From NCBI GenBank assembly GCA_044226685.1, contig JBGAGP010000190.1, positions 1-5,966 on the forward strand: a stretch of DNA of 5,966 bases, in the 5' to 3' direction. Source of the stretch: Dongia_A sp044226685. GTDB taxonomy: Bacteria > Pseudomonadota > Alphaproteobacteria > Dongiales > Dongiaceae. The notes below the pieces were generated by a model, which was not told the origin of the DNA, searched no databases, and saw nothing but the letters and a program-made list of their open reading frames with translations. Made by a program: the position numbers and the translations under genes. Position 1 is the first letter of the stretch; every line of letters starts with the position of its first letter. Positions 1-5,328 of this stretch are shown piece after piece.

Positions 1-935
1 ACCAGCGCGGCGAGGCCGTCGACGGCGTAGTGATAGCCGAAATGGATCGAGCCCAGCCAGATCGCGAGCGCGAAGCCGATGGCGGCGAGGCGCAAGGCCA
101 GGATGCGCCAGCTGGCAAAGACATAGAGCACCGCGACGCTGACATGGACCGAGGGGAAGGCGGAGATGCCGCCGCCCTTCACCGCTTCGCTGTAATCCCA
201 GTATTTCGCCAGGTACATCTGGCTGAGCCGGATCAGATCGTTGCCCGGCAGCAGCTGCGCCAGGCTGTCCTGCAGCGGCTGGAACCGCGCCGCCAGCTCG
301 GGATGGAACAGATAGGCGAAGCACGGCCCGGCCGAGGCGAAGACCGCCGCCAGCAGCAGCCCGGTGACCGGCCACACCAGGAACATGGCGAGCAGGAAGC
401 GCGCGCTATGGGCGCGCCTGGCGAAGATCGGCACCAGGGTCATGGAGAAGACCAGCACCACGCCCCAGCCGACATAGAGGTATTCCAGCCCGCGGGTGGC
501 CAGCGGGCCGAACATTGCATGGGTCAGCCGCCACGGATCGGTGCCGAAGATGGTCGCGTCGAGATCGGTGAAGAACGCGTCCCAGCCGAAGCCGAGGCGC
601 AGCCCGATCAGCGTCTTCATGATGGTGAAGCTGGCGAAGAACACCGGCGCCATCAGCGCCGGCACGGCGAGCCAGGTCCACAGCGCCGCGTCGCCCAGCG
701 CCAGGCGTACCTTGGGCAGGGACGGCGTCTTGGCCCGCATCGCCGCCACCATGTGCCAGATCACCAGGATCAGCACGCTGATGCCGGCCACCTTGACCGT
801 GCCGCTGGCATAGTCGGCGACCACGCTGCCCCAGGCCAGGAAGCCATGCGACAGCACCAGCGCCAGCGCATAGAGCGCGACGACGAGCAGACCGAACATC
901 ACCAGGATGTCGCGCTGGGCCCTGTCGAAATTCAT
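1..935 (-). CDS. PAP2-superfamily integral membrane phosphatase/transferase (3' end beyond window)
   Basis: The minus strand is open from an ATG at 935 to the window edge, giving 311 residues. The protein is strongly hydrophobic, with likely membrane segments near residues 10-29, 45-63, 85-110, 152-172, 178-201, 265-280 and 283-297. Near the visible end are PAP2 active-site motifs: SAFPSVHVS at 258-266 (PSxH, His264) and SIHFGYHYAVD at 296-306 (His302 as nucleophile candidate, Asp306). GPCFAYLFHPE (203-213) and this layout resemble the PAP2_3 (Aur1/Ipt1-like inositolphosphotransferase) branch rather than soluble acid phosphatases. Family members hydrolyse or transfer phosphate-linked groups on lipids at the membrane; the substrate here is unknown. 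The shape of the family suggests only the last few dozen residues are missing. No good Shine-Dalgarno precedes the ATG (TCGGGAC only), so the start is less certain than the family. A possible terminator lies 36 bases upstream, suggesting its own promoter. Confidence 0.88.
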   Translation of the reverse strand, partial: MNFDRAQRDILVMFGLLVVALYALALVLSHGFLAWGSVVADYASGTVKVAGISVLILVIWHMVAAMRAKTPSLPKVRLALGDAALWTWLAVPALMAPVFFASFTIMKTLIGLRLGFGWDAFFTDLDATIFGTDPWRLTHAMFGPLATRGLEYLYVGWGVVLVFSMTLVPIFARRAHSARFLLAMFLVWPVTGLLLAAVFASAGPCFAYLFHPELAARFQPLQDSLAQLLPGNDLIRLSQMYLAKYWDYSEAVKGGGISAFPSVHVSVAVLYVFASWRILALRLAAIGFALAIWLGSIHFGYHYAVDGLAAL

Positions 936-970
936 GTCCCGATTAGACAGGCCGAGCGTTACCAAAGCCT

Positions 971-998
971 AAAAAGACGGCGCGCCGCAGGCCGCCGT
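971..998 (-). terminator. Possible rho-independent terminator upstream of the PAP2 gene
   Basis: Read on the minus strand, ACGGCG (998-993) pairs with CGCCGT (982-977), followed by C and five T (975-971). An alternative, overlapping hairpin uses 991-996 with 1006-1011 (GCCGCC/GGCGGC). It would end transcripts coming from the small minus-strand genes just before the PAP2 gene. The stem is short and the T run modest, so this is a candidate only. The rest of 936-1144 shows no gene I can support. Confidence 0.35.
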
Positions 999-1114
999 TT
1001 CGCGCGGCGGCTCATGGTCTGGGATGGATTGGAATTTAGCTAAAGGCCGCGCACCGGACGTGGCGCTCGGTCGGCGGCGGCTGGATCGGCCGAGGGTGGA
1101 TTGGGGAGGCTGGC

Positions 1115-1159
1115 TCAGTCGACGCTGACTCAGTCCACGCTGACTCAGTCCACGCTGAC
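1115..1159 (-). repeat. Three tandem 15-bp units, each ending in a stop codon
   Basis: The unit, read on the minus strand, is GTCAGCGTGGACTGA. Copies lie at 1145-1159, 1130-1144 and 1115-1129. The first two are identical and the outer one has a single change (GTCGAC for GTGGAC). The innermost copy encodes the last four residues (VSVD) and TGA stop of the small gene at 1145-1306, so the gene end has been multiplied into three successive in-frame V-S-V-D-stop blocks. Confidence 0.9.
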
Positions 1160-1306
1160 CGGCAGGCGCTCGGTGCCCACCGAGAACACATCCGCCGAAG
1201 CCCGCATCTCGGCCCGCTGCGCCACGGCAACACCGATGGTCAAGGCGGCGACGACGAGGACGGAAACAAGAGTGATCGGTCGCTTCAGGGTCTGGTTCAT
1301 GGTCAT
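1145..1306 (-). CDS. Hypothetical microprotein, 53 aa, signal peptide or single membrane anchor plus short tail
   Basis: I do not recognise a named family. The 53-residue product begins MTMNQTLKRP, continues with a hydrophobic stretch (about residues 11-29, ending in VAVA) and finishes with a polar 24-residue tail (QRAEMRASAD..., ending VSVD). It could be a cleaved signal peptide (an AVA-Q site at 29/30) releasing a small peptide, or a bitopic anchor. The main support for it being real is gapless similarity to the product of 1481-1660: both start MTM, share AL(S/T)IG at residues 21-25, and share R31, R35, A36, A38, D39 and G44. I chose the ATG at 1306 to match that paralogue; ATGs at 1324 and 1300 are possible and none has a good Shine-Dalgarno. 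The stop lies in a 15-bp tandem repeat. The 174 bases separating it from the upstream paralogue include an AT-richer stretch (about 1350-1385) that may hold its promoter. Confidence 0.55.
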   Translation of the reverse strand: MTMNQTLKRPITLVSVLVVAALTIGVAVAQRAEMRASADVFSVGTERLPVSVD

Positions 1307-1480
1307 CACTTGGCGGCTACTCATGTGCAACGCGGGCTCGAGGACAATCCTGCGCGAAGTTGTTTTCACACTCGTTAACGTCGGCGGCCTAATCCGGAAA
1401 AATGACCCCGACCTACAGGCGCTGATGTGAGGCGCGTTGTTTTTCGCCGTCACGCATCGGTCGCCCGGATCAGCCGCGCA

Positions 1481-1660
1481 TCAACCGCGCGCCGTGTCAG
1501 GCGTCACGACGGTGTCGAAGGACACCGCGCCGAATTGCAGCCGGTCGGCGGCGGCGCGCTCCTGGAGTCGGTCGGCGAGGGCGCCGCCGATGCTCAAGGC
1601 CAGCAGGGCAAGCACCACGCCGATGGTCAGCAGCTTGGTCGGCGACAGATGCATGGTCAT
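1481..1660 (-). CDS. Hypothetical microprotein, 59 aa, paralogue of the 1145-1306 product
   Basis: This short minus-strand gene encodes 59 residues: MTMHLSPTKLLTIG, a hydrophobic core to about residue 29 (ending GALA), then a polar tail beginning DRLQERAAADRLQFG and ending TPDTARG. It has a positively charged n-region (K9), a hydrophobic segment and an ALA-D cleavage-like site, so the product is probably exported or membrane-anchored. The start is well supported: GGAGGGG at 1674-1668 is a strong Shine-Dalgarno seven bases before the ATG at 1660. Between residues 21 and 44 it matches the 1145-1306 product at 12 of 24 positions without gaps, which implies duplication. No known domain is recognised. 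It is divergent from the reductase gene at 1823, with 162 bases between their starts. A different-frame minus reading of 1497-1703 is a shadow of this gene. Confidence 0.62.
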   Translation of the reverse strand: MTMHLSPTKLLTIGVVLALLALSIGGALADRLQERAAADRLQFGAVSFDTVVTPDTARG

Positions 1661-1667
1661 GGTCGTT

Positions 1668-1674
1668 CCCCTCC
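1668..1674 (-). promoter_or_regulatory. Strong ribosome binding site of the 59-aa microprotein
   Basis: GGAGGGG on the minus strand, seven bases before the ATG at 1660. It is the clearest Shine-Dalgarno in the window and fixes the start and frame of this small gene. Confidence 0.6.
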
Positions 1675-1742
1675 GGTGCGGCCGCGATGCCCGCGCATTC
1701 CACGGGACCGGTTCGGCCTTTTCATGTGCTAGACATGGCGAT

Positions 1743-1779
1743 CCCGGGGCAAAGCCGCTGTGACCGCGCTCACCCCGGG
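1743..1779. repeat. Inverted repeat CCCGGGG / CCCCGGG in the leader region of the reductase gene
   Basis: CCCGGGG (1743-1749) and CCCCGGG (1773-1779) are complementary over seven bases with a 23-base loop. The right side, TCACCCCGGGCT (1770-1781), equals the core of the repeat units at 2924-2952 and 3030-3058, so this may be a decayed relative of that family. It could also be a chance G+C hairpin in the region between the divergent starts at 1660 and 1823. A weak extended -10-like TGCTAGACA (1727-1735) lies just upstream; I found no matching -35. Confidence 0.35.
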
Positions 1780-1822
1780 CTGCAAAATGCCACCGTTGAT
1801 CTTAGTTAATTCAAGGAAATCA

Positions 1823-2863
1823 ATGCATTATCGGAAACTGGGCCGCACCGATCTGAGTGTCAGCGCGATCTGTCTCGGCACCATGACCTGGGGCGTGCAG
1901 AACACCGAGGCCGAGGGCCACGCCCAGATGGACTACGCCCTGGACCAGGGGGTGAATTTCTGGGACACGGCGGAAATGTACCCGGTGCCGCCGACCGAGG
2001 AACGCTTCGGCAATACCGAGCGGATCATCGGCAGCTGGTTCAAGAAGAGCGGCAAGCGCGACCAGGTGATCCTGGCCAGCAAGATCATCGGGCCCGATGG
2101 CCGCTTCCGTAACATCCGCGACGGGCAGAACCGCCTGACCCGGGCCAATATCCTCGCGGCGATCGACGGCAGCCTGAGCCGGCTGGGCACCGACTACATC
2201 GACCTCTACCAGCTGCATTGGCCGGAGCGCAGCGTGAACATCTTCGGCCGGCTCACCTATACCCACCACCCGGACGAGACCTTCACCCCTTTCGAGGAGG
2301 TGCTGGGCGTCCTGGACGAGGCGATCCGGGCGGGCAAGATCCGCCATGTCGGCCTCAGCAACGAGACCGCCTGGGGCGCCATGCGCTGGCTGCAGCTGGC
2401 CGAGCAGGGCCGGGGGCCGCGCATGGCCTCGATCCAGAACTGCTACCACATGCTCAACCGCGGCTTCGAGGTCGGGCTGGCCGAGGTGGCGATCCGCGAG
2501 CAATGCGGCCTGCTGGCCTTCTCGCCCCTCGGCATGGGCTCGCTCTCGGGCAAGTACCTGAACGGCGCGCGGCCCGCCGGGGCGCGCATGACGCTGTTCC
2601 CCAATTTCCCGCGCTACATGACGCCGCGGGCGCAGGACGCCATCGCCGTCCATGTCGATCTGGCCCGCAAGCACGGCCTCGACCCGGCGCAGATGGCGCT
2701 GGCCTGGGTCAACAGCCGCGACTTCGTCACCGCCACCATCATCGGCGCCACCAACCTGGATCAGCTGAAAAGCAACATCGCCAGCATCGAGCTGAAACTG
2801 TCGCCCGAGCTGGTCAAGGAGATCGAGGATTTGCACAAGGTCTATACGATCCCGGTGCCGTAA
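1823..2863 (+). CDS. Tas-like NADP(H)-dependent aldo/keto reductase
   Basis: The 346-residue product matches the length and landmarks of E. coli Tas-type aldo/keto reductases: an N-terminal MHYRKLGRTDLSVSAICLGT, TMTWG and AEMYPVPP, and a C-terminal HKVYTIPVP. The (beta/alpha)8 catalytic tetrad is complete: Asp48 and Tyr53 in FWDTAEMY, Lys87 in ILASK, and His132 in LYQLHW. VGLSNETAWG (176-185) and IGATNLDQLKSNI (307-319) are the usual cofactor-contact regions, consistent with NADPH binding in the cytosol. The physiological carbonyl substrate cannot be read from sequence. I chose the ATG at 1823 because the homology begins there and AAGGAA (1813-1818) is well placed; the frame is open back to 1760, but that stretch is not family-like. 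The gene stands alone on the plus strand, divergent from the microprotein gene and convergent with the histidine phosphatase. Because Tas names one E. coli gene, I leave the symbol blank. Confidence 0.95.
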   Translation: MHYRKLGRTDLSVSAICLGTMTWGVQNTEAEGHAQMDYALDQGVNFWDTAEMYPVPPTEERFGNTERIIGSWFKKSGKRDQVILASKIIGPDGRFRNIRDGQNRLTRANILAAIDGSLSRLGTDYIDLYQLHWPERSVNIFGRLTYTHHPDETFTPFEEVLGVLDEAIRAGKIRHVGLSNETAWGAMRWLQLAEQGRGPRMASIQNCYHMLNRGFEVGLAEVAIREQCGLLAFSPLGMGSLSGKYLNGARPAGARMTLFPNFPRYMTPRAQDAIAVHVDLARKHGLDPAQMALAWVNSRDFVTATIIGATNLDQLKSNIASIELKLSPELVKEIEDLHKVYTIPVP

Positions 2864-2923
2864 CGGCGCGGAGCACCCGCCCCGCCACGCTTATCCCGCC
2901 GAGATTTCTCCTGAAACTCCCCT

Positions 2924-3058
2924 CGTCACCCCGGGCTTGACCCGGGGTCCATCCCTCCGCCGCAAGGACGGACGGGTTGTCGCTGCCCGCCGATGCGCAG
3001 GAAACGGCGCGGCCCTTGCGATCCGCACCATGGGCCCCGGGTCAAGCCCGGGGTGACG
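2924..3058. repeat. Inverted pair of 29-bp palindromic (REP/BIME-like) repeat units
   Basis: Unit A is 2924-2952 (starts CGTCACCCCGGGCTTGACCC) and unit B, in reverse orientation, is 3030-3058 (ends CAAGCCCGGGGTGACG). They match at 28 of 29 positions and are separated by 77 bases. Each unit is itself a hairpin: CCCCGGG / CCCGGGG with a CTTGA (or TCAAG) loop. The pair lies between the convergent ends of the reductase and histidine phosphatase genes, the typical position of dispersed palindromic repeats, where it could act as a two-way transcription end or mRNA-stabilising structure. A second pair of the same family is at 5231-5328. The rest of 2864-3102 shows no gene. Confidence 0.85.
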
Positions 3059-3072
3059 GCCGCGTGGGTGGG

Positions 3073-3088
3073 GTCATCGTGCGATGAC
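3073..3088. other. Short perfect inverted repeat after the histidine phosphatase gene
   Basis: GTCATCG (3073-3079), TG, CGATGAC (3082-3088): seven-base arms with two central bases, or six-base arms around GTGC as a hairpin. It lies 14 bases beyond the stop codon of the minus-strand phosphatase gene. There is no T run, so it is not a classical intrinsic terminator. It may be an RNA 3'-end structure or a protein-binding palindrome. Confidence 0.35.
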
Positions 3089-3102
3089 GGCGCGCACATC
3101 TC

Positions 3103-3633
3103 TCACGCCGTCGGGTCGAACTCCGCCGTCTCGGCGTTCTGCAGCGACTTGCCGGTGAGGCGCAGCAGGAAGCCCCAATGGCTGACCACAGCCACTTCGG
3201 GCCAGTCGGTCCAGCCGGCGGCACGGGCCTGGAAGGCGCGGGCGCGCTTCAGCACGTCCTGCTCGGTCTCGTCCAGCGCCGGCCACCAGGTCTCCTCGAT
3301 ATGGTCGAAATTGAGCGCCGGCCAGGTCTCGCTGAGGCGCGAGCGCGCGGTGCCGATGTCGCAATGGAACTTGGCATGCTCGCGCACCAGCGGCTCGATA
3401 TCGATCGGCAGCTTGAGGATGCCGGCGAGGATCTCCGCCGTCTGCAAGGCCCTGGTATAGGGGCTGGTCAGCAGCCGCTTGATCGGCCGCTCGGCGCGCT
3501 GCAGGGCCAGCGCCGCCTGGCGCACCTGGGCGCGGCCCTCGGCCGTCAGCAGCGGATCGGGGATGCCGGGGTCGCGGCCGGTGCGGTTGTAGTGGACATT
3601 GAACTCGGACTGGCCGTGACGGATCAGCAGCAT
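3103..3633 (-). CDS. Histidine phosphatase (phosphoglycerate mutase-like) family protein
   Basis: The 176-residue product opens with MLLIRHGQSEFN, the RHG signature of the histidine phosphatase superfamily (Arg5, His6 as the phospho-accepting His). The other pocket residues are visible: Arg61 in SPYTRALQTAE, Glu85 in PLVREH, and His152 in VVSHWGF. REHAKFHCDIGTARSRL and the following ETW...WWPALDE block suggest a small phosphatase subgroup rather than a glycolytic mutase, which would be longer. The substrate is unknown; it is probably cytosolic, with no signal peptide. I chose the ATG at 3633 because GGAAG (3642-3638) is a good Shine-Dalgarno and family homology starts there. A GTG at 3651 would add six residues and overlap the fxsA stop. 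With either start it is directly behind fxsA (14-base gap with the ATG), so the two are probably co-transcribed. Confidence 0.93.
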   Translation of the reverse strand: MLLIRHGQSEFNVHYNRTGRDPGIPDPLLTAEGRAQVRQAALALQRAERPIKRLLTSPYTRALQTAEILAGILKLPIDIEPLVREHAKFHCDIGTARSRLSETWPALNFDHIEETWWPALDETEQDVLKRARAFQARAAGWTDWPEVAVVSHWGFLLRLTGKSLQNAETAEFDPTA

Positions 3634-3647
3634 GACACTTCCAGAAC

Positions 3648-4142
3648 TCACTCGACGTCGATGACCGGCCGGCTGTCGTCGCGGCCAATGCGGCGCGGCG
3701 CTTCGGCTGCGCCGCCGCCCGTTTCCGGCGCGTCATCCGAGACCACGGTGAATTCGCCATGGATGACGCCGCTGCGGCGATAGACCCTGCTGTCGAAGTG
3801 CCGGGCCATCCGGCGCAGCAGCCAGTGCCGGGTCGCCGGCAGCATCAGGACCAGCGCCAGCGCGTCGGACACGAAGCCCGGGATGATCAGCAGCATGGCC
3901 GCGGCGGCGAAACAGGCCGCGTCCAGCATGGTGCTGCCCGGCTCCCGGCCCTCGGCCATCGCCTGGCGCAGCCTTCCCACCGCCTGCAGCCCGGTGCGGC
4001 GCAGCAGCAGCAGGCCGCCGACCATCGCCGCCAGCACCCAGAGCAGGGTCATGGCGACGCCCAGCTTGCCGCCGATCCACACGAAGCCGGCGATTTCGAG
4101 GAATGGCAGGGCAAAAACCAGCAGCCCGATCCATCGCGTCAT
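3648..4142 (-). CDS. fxsA: FxsA family membrane protein
   Basis: The 164-residue product has the FxsA layout: an N-terminal membrane helix with PFLEIAGFVWIG (13-24), a second helix at about 28-48 (MTLLWVLAAMVGGLLLL), a loop with the LRRTGLQAVGRLRQ segment, and a third hydrophobic region at about 75-101 ending in IPGFVSDALALVLMLPATR (87-105), the most diagnostic stretch. After the last helix comes a polar tail with VIHGEFTVV and an acidic end (VIDVE). E. coli FxsA is a cytoplasmic membrane protein reported to relieve F-plasmid exclusion of phage T7; its normal role is unclear, so the name indicates family only. The ATG at 4142 has a G-rich but imperfect upstream sequence (GGGCGGG). The gene is divergent from the Tim44-like gene and leads a unit with the histidine phosphatase. 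In several alphaproteobacteria secB adjoins this gene; it does not appear in this window. Confidence 0.94.
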   Translation of the reverse strand: MTRWIGLLVFALPFLEIAGFVWIGGKLGVAMTLLWVLAAMVGGLLLLRRTGLQAVGRLRQAMAEGREPGSTMLDAACFAAAAMLLIIPGFVSDALALVLMLPATRHWLLRRMARHFDSRVYRRSGVIHGEFTVVSDDAPETGGGAAEAPRRIGRDDSRPVIDVE

Positions 4143-4396
4143 TGTTACCCGCCCATCTGCGGCAAAACCGTACAGGGGCGGCCGCTGACCCGCCCAGATG
4201 CTTGCCGGCTCGACCGCTATTGCCTATCTAGGGGGGAGCGGGCTTCGCCGCAACCGCCAAAGCCGGCGCGGGTTGGGTTCCAGATGGCCGGAGCACCGGT
4301 TTTTGCCGGGCTTTGGCCGGAATCCCGCGCTAGACTGGATCCAGGCGGGAAGTTGCGCCGGTTGCCTCAGGAACAAGGTCTCGCAGGTCGCTGATC
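4143..4396. promoter_or_regulatory. Divergent intergenic region between fxsA and the Tim44-like gene
   Basis: These 254 bases hold no gene I can support and must contain the start signals of both neighbours. Candidates towards the plus strand are TTGCCG (4202-4207) and TATCTA (4225-4230) with 17-base spacing, and a TAGACT (4330-4335, four of six matches to TATAAT) without a convincing -35. CCAAAGCCGGC (4257-4267) and GCCGGGCTTTGG (4305-4316) are inverted copies with one extra G and could fold in a leader transcript. All are weak calls. Confidence 0.3.
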
Positions 4397-5197
4397 GTGC
4401 TGCAAATCATCTTTTTCGCCGTGGTCGCCGCCGTGCTCGGCTGGAAGCTGTACAGCGTCCTTGGGCGCCGCACCGGGCATGAGAAGCGGTTCGACCCCTT
4501 CGGCCAGCCGGACGCGCCCAACAGCCTGCCGGACCGCGATGGTGCGCGCGACAACGTGCGCAAGCTGCCCGAGCCGGCCGGCGCGCGCGAGCGCGCCCAG
4601 GACCGCCCGCAGGACCGCCCGCCCCAGGATCGCACCCCCCAGGATCGCACCCCGCTGGACCGCGACCGCCGCAAGATCGAGGCGTCGGTGGCCGCCATCG
4701 CCGGCGATGCCCGCCGCGGGCTGGACGAGATCCGTGCCGCCGATGCCAAGTTCGATCCGGTCGATTTCGTCGCCGGCGCGCGCATCGCCTTCGAGATGAT
4801 CCTCGGCGCCTTCGCCAGGGGCGATGCCAAGGCGCTGCGGCCGCTGCTGAGCGACCAGGTCTTCGCCAATTTCAACGGCGCGATCGAGGAGCGGGCGCGC
4901 AACAAGCAGAAGCTGGAGACCACCCTGGTCGGCATCCTCGCCGCCGACATCGTCGCCGCCCTGCTCGACAAGAGCGTCGACCGGAACGGCGAGGCGCGCA
5001 TCACCGTCAAGTTCCTGTCGCAGCAGATCAGCGTCACCAAGGACAGCGAAGGCCGCATCGTCGAGGGCGACCCGCACGAAGTCGCCAACATCACCGACGT
5101 CTGGACCTTCCAGCGCACCGTCAAGGCGCGCGACCCCAACTGGGTCCTCATCGCCACCGAAAGCCCGCACCTTGCGCCATGCGCCTTTCCCGTCTGA
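4397..5197 (+). CDS. Tim44/TimA-like membrane-anchored protein
   Basis: The 266-residue product has an N-terminal membrane helix (about residues 2-22), then a low-complexity charged linker rich in Pro, Asp, Arg and Gln (about 30-92), then a Tim44-like domain (about 100-256). The domain shows the usual signposts: FDPVDFVAGARIAFEMILGA (119-138), GDAKALRPLLSD, ITVKFLSQQ, EGDPHEVANITDVWTFQR (223-240) and DPNWVLIATES. Bacterial homologues (TimA) are related to the mitochondrial import-motor adaptor Tim44, but their bacterial role is not well established; attachment to the cytoplasmic membrane is likely. The start is a GTG at 4397 with a weak upstream Shine-Dalgarno; it is preferred because the membrane helix follows at once. 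The linker contains a nucleotide tandem repeat (4598-4669). The gene is followed by mltA, its usual alphaproteobacterial neighbour. An ATG in the mltA frame at 5179 overlaps its last 19 bases. Confidence 0.9.
   Translation: MLQIIFFAVVAAVLGWKLYSVLGRRTGHEKRFDPFGQPDAPNSLPDRDGARDNVRKLPEPAGARERAQDRPQDRPPQDRTPQDRTPLDRDRRKIEASVAAIAGDARRGLDEIRAADAKFDPVDFVAGARIAFEMILGAFARGDAKALRPLLSDQVFANFNGAIEERARNKQKLETTLVGILAADIVAALLDKSVDRNGEARITVKFLSQQISVTKDSEGRIVEGDPHEVANITDVWTFQRTVKARDPNWVLIATESPHLAPCAFPV
4598..4669 (+). repeat. Tandem repeat coding for QDRP / QDRTP units in the Tim44-like linker
   Basis: Successive in-frame units are CAGGACCGCCCG (4598-4609), CAGGACCGCCCGCCC (4610-4624), CAGGATCGCACCCCC (4625-4639), CAGGATCGCACCCCG (4640-4654) and a diverged CTGGACCGCGACCGC (4655-4669). 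They encode QDRP, QDRPP, QDRTP, QDRTP and LDRDR (residues 68-91). Near-identical neighbouring copies suggest recent slippage expansion of a flexible linker between the membrane helix and the Tim44 domain. Confidence 0.8.
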
Positions 5198-5230
5198 TTC
5201 GCCATCACGGATTGCCACCGCTTCTCCGAT

Positions 5231-5328
5231 CGTCACCCCGGACAGCCGCGAAGCGGCGTGAGCCGGGGCCCATTTTCGGCGCACGCGCCAAGCGGAACCA
5301 TGGACCCCGGCTCAAGGCCGGGGTGACG
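5231..5328. repeat. Second inverted pair of the palindromic repeat family, at the 5' end of mltA
   Basis: The left unit (5231-5273) begins CGTCACCCCGG and ends CCGGGGCCCAT, with an added inner hairpin GCCGC-GAA-GCGGC (5245-5257). The right, reversed unit (5300-5328) begins ATGGACCCCGG and ends GGCCGGGGTGACG. The outer ends match those of the pair at 2924-3058, so both pairs belong to one dispersed family. It lies between the Tim44-like stop (5197) and the mltA signal peptide, and the right unit overlaps the chosen mltA start codon. A six-base GATTGC stands on both sides (5210-5215 and 5345-5350), which may be chance. Confidence 0.8.

Noticed and set aside
30..1043. Long plus-strand open frame (337 codons) opposite the PAP2 gene
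   Set aside because: Its product is rich in Arg, Gln, His, Glu and Gly with no domain, typical of the antisense of a G+C-rich gene; the opposite strand encodes recognisable PAP2 motifs.
1036..1233. Minus-strand frame with repeated SAWTE units
   Set aside because: The amino-acid repeat only reflects the 15-bp DNA repeat read in a different frame from the microprotein at 1145-1306.
1497..1703. 68-codon minus-strand frame overlapping the microprotein gene
   Set aside because: Arg- and Pro-rich shadow product; the other frame (1481-1660) has a strong ribosome site, a signal-like N-terminus and a paralogue.
1760..1822. Upstream in-frame extension of the reductase
   Set aside because: The 21 extra residues do not resemble the family start, and the ATG at 1823 has AAGGAA at the right distance and yields 346 residues, as for E. 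coli Tas.
1820..2836. Long minus-strand open frame (338 codons) opposite the aldo/keto reductase
   Set aside because: Mirrors the codon bias of the reductase gene, which has a complete catalytic tetrad and family length; no independent ribosome site or domain.
2924..3058. Repeat pair considered as a CRISPR fragment or insertion-sequence ends
   Set aside because: Units are inverted rather than direct, only two in number, self-palindromic, and enclose just 77 non-coding bases with no transposase.
3074..3760. 228-codon minus-strand frame across the phosphatase and the end of fxsA
   Set aside because: Out-of-frame reading of two recognisable genes, Arg/Pro/Ala-rich and without a domain.
4330..5284. 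Two long minus-strand frames opposite the Tim44-like gene
   Set aside because: Low-complexity Ser/Arg/Ala and Gly/Asp products without domains; the plus strand encodes a clear Tim44-like domain.
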